Positions 50,250 to 53,908 of a stretch of 53,908 bases of DNA are shown here, piece after piece. Position 1 is the stretch's first letter. Each line of letters begins with the position of its first letter. The notes beneath the pieces were generated by a model, which was given only the letters and a program-made list of their open reading frames with translations, had not been told where the DNA came from and made no database searches. Both the position numbers and the translations under genes were made by a program. The stretch is taken from positions 1 to 53,908 of the forward strand of contig NHDZ02000127.1 of the NCBI GenBank assembly GCA_002170485.2, written 5' to 3'. The DNA comes from MED660 sp002691025 (GTDB lineage Bacteria > Myxococcota_A > UBA9160 > UBA4427).

Positions 50250-52682
50250 ATGACCCGGGCCGCTTTGGAGCCGTACCGCGTGCTTGACCTGACCGATCAT
50301 CGGGGCGAGATCGCGGGCATGATGCTCGGGGACCTCGGGGCTGATGTCATCCGTGTCGAGCCCCCCTGTGGTTCTGAGGCGCGGCGAGAGGAGCCCACCG
50401 TACAAGACGGGAAGGGCGGCCACGCGAGCCTGCAGTTCTACGCCTACAACCGCAACAAGCGGGCCATCGCCCTTGATCTCTCGGAGCCCGGGGACCGGCA
50501 GACCTTTTTTGATCTGGTCAAGACCGCTGACTTCGTCCTGGAGTCGGGGCCGGGGGGCGAATTGGAAGAGGCCGGGATCGGCTTCGGGACCCTCAAGGCG
50601 CTCCAGCCCCAGATCGTTCATCTGAAACTCACGCCCTTCGGTGCGGACGGCCCTCACGCCGATTGGGTGGCCACGGATCTGACCATTGCGGCCATGGCGG
50701 GGCCGGTTTCGCTCCAGGGCGTACCCGAGCGCGCGCCGGTCCGGCTTTCGGTTCCCCAGGCCTGGAGGCATGCGGGGGGGGAGATGGCCGTGGCCGCGTT
50801 GGTGGCGCATGCCCGGATGCGACAAACCGGGGAGGCGCAGTTCGTTGATGTGTCTGCGCAGTGCGCCATGACATGGACCATGCTCAATGGACTGTGTGCG
50901 TCTGCGGTCCAGGGTGAGGATTTCAAGAGAAGCGGGTCCGATCTCCAGTTGGGTCAGACAACGCTCCCCCTGGTCTTTGAATGCAAGGATGGTCATGCGG
51001 TTTCCATCCCCACCGGCAAGTTGATGCAAGTCCTGGTCGACTGGATGGTGGAAGACGAAGTGGTTCCGGCGGATTGGGCCGACCAGGTGTGGGAGGGTTT
51101 CGAGGCCCGATTGTTGGCGGGGGAGGAACTCCCCTACACGATGGACGACATCATCGACGCCATTCGGCGTTACGCCAAGCTGCATACCAAGTCGGATCTC
51201 TTCTATCGGGCCCTGAAGGAGTCGGCCACCATTGCCCCGTGCAAGACCGTGGCCGATCTGCTGGATTTTCCGCAGTTGCAAGATCGTCAGTTCTGGAACG
51301 AAGGGGCACTGCCGAACGGCCAGAGTGTGCTCGTGCCGGGTGCCTTTGCTCGCATGCCCGAGCCTCTTCCCATCCACCGGCCCGCCCCCGGAATCGATGA
51401 ACATGGAGCCGAGATCCGAGCGGAGCTCAAGGGGCGGTCCAGCGGGCGCGTACTGGTTTCTCCGGAAGGGGGTCAACTTCCCTTCGAAGGTCTCAAGGTG
51501 GCAGACTTCTCCTGGATCGGAGTGGGCCCCATGACGTGTCGCTATCTGGCCGACCACGGCGCCACGGTGGTGCGGGTCGAGTCCGAGTCGCGTCCAGACA
51601 ATCTAAGGGGCGTGGCTCCCTTCAAGGACGGTGTGCCCGGTTGGAATCGTTCTCATTTCTACGGGAACATGAATACCTCGAAACTCGGTCTGGACCTGAA
51701 TCTCAAGCAGCCGGCGGCTGTGGAAGCGGCCCGTCGCTTGATCGCCTGGGCGGATGTCTATGTCGAGAGCTTTACTCCGGGCACGGTGGACGATCTCGGG
51801 ATCGGCTACGAGGTGGCGCGTTCGCTGAATCCGGAAATCGTCATGTTGAGTACGTGTCTCATGGGTCAGACGGGACCGGTTTCGTCGATGGCCGGCTATG
51901 GCTACCACGCAGGCGCCGTGGCGGGCTTCTATGAGGTGACGGGCTGGCCGGACCTTCCTCCCGATGGGCCCTGGATGGCCTACACGGATACGGTGGCCCC
52001 GCGTTTTACGGCCAGCGCCTTGATGGCGGCTCTGGATCACGCTCGCCGGACCGGGGAGGGAAGCTGTATCGATGGCGCCCAGTTCGAGATGGGCCTGCAG
52101 TTCCTGGCGCCTGAGATCCTGGATTTCCAGGCGCATGGGTATTCGGCGACTCGAATGGGGAACCGGGATCGTTGGCTCGCGCCGCACGGGGTCTACCGCT
52201 GTGCGGGTGAGGATGAATGGTGTGCCATCGCGGTGGAAGACACGCAGCAGTGGCAATCGCTTGTGGGTGAGTTGGGTGCGCCCGCCGAGTGGGCCGGCCT
52301 GGATCTGGATGATCTCCAGGTGCGCCAGGAATCCCAAGACGCCCTCGATGCCTGGATCACGGCGTGGACTTCTTCCCGCGCTCCGGATGAAGTGGCGACT
52401 CGGTTGCAGGCCGTGGGGGTTCCGTGCGGTGCGGTTCAACGGGCCAGGGATCTGCTGGCGGATCCCCAATATACGCATCGTGGCTTTCATCGTTATCTCA
52501 CGCATCCGGAGATGGGTGAGGTCCCCTATGCGGGTCATCAATTCCGGATTGCGGGGTATGAGAGTGGACCGCGTTCGCCCGCGCCCTGCCTGGGTGAGCA
52601 CAGCTTTGAAGTCCTTCAGGGTCTCCTGGGTTTCAGCGATGAAGAGATCGCCGAGCTTGTGGCGTGCGGTGGCCTGAGCTGA
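50250..52682 (+). CDS. Double-domain family III CoA-transferase (CaiB/BaiF)
   Basis: 810 residues, twice the size of a normal CaiB-type enzyme (about 400). Domain 1, about residues 8-400, opens YRVLDLTDHRGEIAGMMLGDLGADVIRVEPP. Domain 2, about 410-800, opens FEGLKVADFSWIGVGPMTCRYLADHGATVVRVE. Domain 2 has GPWMAYTDTVAPRFTASAL, where the Asp matches the family's catalytic Asp. The matching place in domain 1 (PVRLSVPQAWRHAGGEMAVA) has no Asp. Class III enzymes are usually interlocked dimers, so this may be a built-in pseudo-dimer. ATG 50250 follows GGAGGAGAAGAGG. Substrate acyl group unknown. Confidence 0.88.
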   Translation: MTRAALEPYRVLDLTDHRGEIAGMMLGDLGADVIRVEPPCGSEARREEPTVQDGKGGHASLQFYAYNRNKRAIALDLSEPGDRQTFFDLVKTADFVLESGPGGELEEAGIGFGTLKALQPQIVHLKLTPFGADGPHADWVATDLTIAAMAGPVSLQGVPERAPVRLSVPQAWRHAGGEMAVAALVAHARMRQTGEAQFVDVSAQCAMTWTMLNGLCASAVQGEDFKRSGSDLQLGQTTLPLVFECKDGHAVSIPTGKLMQVLVDWMVEDEVVPADWADQVWEGFEARLLAGEELPYTMDDIIDAIRRYAKLHTKSDLFYRALKESATIAPCKTVADLLDFPQLQDRQFWNEGALPNGQSVLVPGAFARMPEPLPIHRPAPGIDEHGAEIRAELKGRSSGRVLVSPEGGQLPFEGLKVADFSWIGVGPMTCRYLADHGATVVRVESESRPDNLRGVAPFKDGVPGWNRSHFYGNMNTSKLGLDLNLKQPAAVEAARRLIAWADVYVESFTPGTVDDLGIGYEVARSLNPEIVMLSTCLMGQTGPVSSMAGYGYHAGAVAGFYEVTGWPDLPPDGPWMAYTDTVAPRFTASALMAALDHARRTGEGSCIDGAQFEMGLQFLAPEILDFQAHGYSATRMGNRDRWLAPHGVYRCAGEDEWCAIAVEDTQQWQSLVGELGAPAEWAGLDLDDLQVRQESQDALDAWITAWTSSRAPDEVATRLQAVGVPCGAVQRARDLLADPQYTHRGFHRYLTHPEMGEVPYAGHQFRIAGYESGPRSPAPCLGEHSFEVLQGLLGFSDEEIAELVACGGLS

Positions 52683-52692
52683 GTCCGGGTTG

Positions 52693-52723
52693 GAGCCCGG
52701 CCCCGACTCCCTTGGGCTCTTTT
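52693..52723 (+). terminator. Intrinsic terminator after the CoA-transferase gene
   Basis: GAGCCC (52693-52698) and GGGCTC (52714-52719) with TTTT at 52720-52723; 10 bases past the stop codon. A clean rho-independent signal. Confidence 0.72.
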
Positions 52724-52839
52724 GATCCGCATAGAAGGGGGGAGGGCGCGGTTTCGATAGGGCACGGCCCCGGAATGCCCTATGCCAGAACTGCGCTTCG
52801 GACTCCGCTTTGATCGGGAAAAAGGCTATCCTCGCCCGA

Positions 52840-53908
52840 ATGTCAGAACGGAAACTCCTCGTCACCAATGCTCTGCCCTATGTGAACGGGCATCTTCATC
52901 TGGGCCACCTCGTGGGCTACGTACAGGCTGATATCTTCGTGCGTTATCAACGCATGCAGGGACACGAGGTCCGCTATTTCTGTGGAGACGATACCCACGG
53001 AACCGCCACCATGATCCGGGCGCGTGAAGAGGGGCGGGAGCCCGAAGAGATCCTGGAAGAAATGAGCGCGTCCCATCAACGGGATTTCCAGGATTTCAGC
53101 ATCGAGTTCGACCACTACGGAAGCACCCACAGTGAGTCGAACCGGGAAACCGTCTACGAGATCTGGTCGGCACTTCGGGAATCCGGTCGGGTCGAGGAAC
53201 GCGACGTGACGCAGCTTTTCGACACCGAAGCGGGGGTCTTCCTGGCGGATCGTTTCGTGAAAGGCGAATGCCCCAAGTGCGGCGCGCCCGATCAATACGG
53301 AGACAATTGTGAGGTGTGCGGTGGGATCTATGAGCCTCACGAACTCGGGAACCCCACCAGTACCATCACGGGTTCCGTGCCCGAGTTGCGCACGGCACCG
53401 CACTACTTCGTGACGCTCGAGGAGTTCCATGAGTTCCTGGAGGACTGGACCCAGGCGCCCGGAAGGCTGCAGCCGGAAATCGCCAATCAGCTGAAGGGCT
53501 CTTTTCTCTCGGAGCCTTTGCGGGACTGGGATGTCAGTCGCCCGGCTCCCTATTTTGGTTTCGAGATCCCGGATGCCCCCGGACACTTCTTCTATGTCTG
53601 GGTGGATGCCCCCATCGGGTATATCGCGGCCACGCGCGATTGGTGCGAGGCCCACGGTGAACGCGTTGAGGACTGGTGGAAGAACCCCGAGTGCGAGATC
53701 CATCAGTTCCTGGGCAAGGACATCGTCTATTTCCACACCCTGTTCTGGCCCGCCATGCTGAGCAAAGCTGACTTCCGCACGCCGACACGGGTGCATGCGC
53801 ATGGTTTTATTACCGTGGATGGACAGAAGATGTCTAAGTCACGCGGCACATTTATCAATGCAAAAACCTATCTTGAGTTTCTCGATCCTGAATATTTACG
53901 CTATTACT
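52840..53908 (+). CDS. metG: Methionyl-tRNA synthetase, 5' two thirds (partial)
   Basis: 356 codons up to the window edge, no stop. HIGH motif as GHLHLGHLVG about 17 residues in, the zinc knuckle CPKCGAPDQYGDNCEVCGG near residue 145, the FFYVWVDAPIGY segment, and the KMSKS loop in DGQKMSKSRGTF near residue 331. It is the E. coli-type MetG. It charges initiator and elongator tRNA-Met. From about 53801 the base composition falls sharply (about 39% GC in the last 88 bases) while the protein still fits, see findings. The terminator at 52693 suggests it has its own promoter. Confidence 0.95.
   Translation, partial: MSERKLLVTNALPYVNGHLHLGHLVGYVQADIFVRYQRMQGHEVRYFCGDDTHGTATMIRAREEGREPEEILEEMSASHQRDFQDFSIEFDHYGSTHSESNRETVYEIWSALRESGRVEERDVTQLFDTEAGVFLADRFVKGECPKCGAPDQYGDNCEVCGGIYEPHELGNPTSTITGSVPELRTAPHYFVTLEEFHEFLEDWTQAPGRLQPEIANQLKGSFLSEPLRDWDVSRPAPYFGFEIPDAPGHFFYVWVDAPIGYIAATRDWCEAHGERVEDWWKNPECEIHQFLGKDIVYFHTLFWPAMLSKADFRTPTRVHAHGFITVDGQKMSKSRGTFINAKTYLEFLDPEYLRYY

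Noticed and set aside
1..53908. CRISPR arrays, insertion sequences, integrases, rRNA genes, toxin-antitoxin pairs
   Set aside because: I looked for repeats with spacers, transposase or recombinase motifs and rRNA landmarks and saw none.

Overview
The window looks like a metagenome-assembled piece of a GC-rich, Gram-negative bacterial chromosome. LpxC (lipid A synthesis), lipoprotein signals, a Myxococcota-style Cys/hydrophobic/Arg C-terminal anchor, a DUF4215/dockerin-like surface protein, a short PilZ-family protein with a winged-helix-like tail, and the gene order yebC-ruvC-ruvA-ruvB all point to a deltaproteobacterial/Myxococcota-like lineage. That placement is inference from gene content, not a phylogeny. 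I found no IS element, prophage, CRISPR array or rRNA operon. Scattered single N calls (about 18 between 7269 and 9425, four between 46851 and 47974) and an abrupt base-composition change at the right edge are typical of consensus metagenome sequence.

Region 1 (1-15.2 kb) is accessory metabolism. It holds the tail of a surface protein, a DUF1295 membrane protein, two Fe(II)/2-oxoglutarate dioxygenases (TauD family), a glutamine-synthetase-like ligase, an enoyl-CoA isomerase/hydratase, a dual-specificity phosphatase broken by uncertain bases, a stand-alone EF-Tu-domain-2-like protein, a dienelactone hydrolase, a secreted DUF3604 protein, a membrane-anchored GST, a SnoaL-like protein and a thiolase/DUF35 pair. 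Two small genes are included: a 54-residue two-helix membrane protein and a 56-residue Cys-rich lipoprotein.

Region 2 (15.4-26.97 kb) begins with a minus-strand Hsp70/J-protein pair. Plus-strand genes follow: yebC, ruvC, ruvA, ruvB, a membrane-tethered repeat protein with a C-terminal Ser/Thr kinase, lpxC, a RimI-PyrK fusion and pyrD. Most are a few bases apart or overlap, so Holliday-junction processing, lipid A commitment, ribosomal-protein acetylation and pyrimidine synthesis sit in one reading direction.

Region 3 (27-41.9 kb) is the classic translation/RNA cluster rimP-nusA-infB-DUF503-rbfA-truB-rpsO-pnp, then dut, cdsA, a small membrane protein, purF and a second glutamine-synthetase-like gene. 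Its leaders carry the best regulatory signals: a terminator-like T10 hairpin before rimP, a perfect 10-bp stem (13 with a wobble) covering the pnp Shine-Dalgarno sequence, and a promoter, structured RNA and terminator before purF.

Region 4 (41.9-53.9 kb) is mixed: a PilZ-family protein, an SDR oxidoreductase, a TSUP exporter, an anchored trypsin-like protease, a lytic transglycosylase, pgsA, a nucleotide-sugar dehydrogenase, tRNA-Gly(GCC) with a clear promoter and terminator, a type-1 thiolase-like protein, a double-domain family III CoA-transferase and the first two thirds of metG. The last ~105 bases of metG fall to about 39% GC while still reading as good MetG, which suggests an assembly chimera at the edge.
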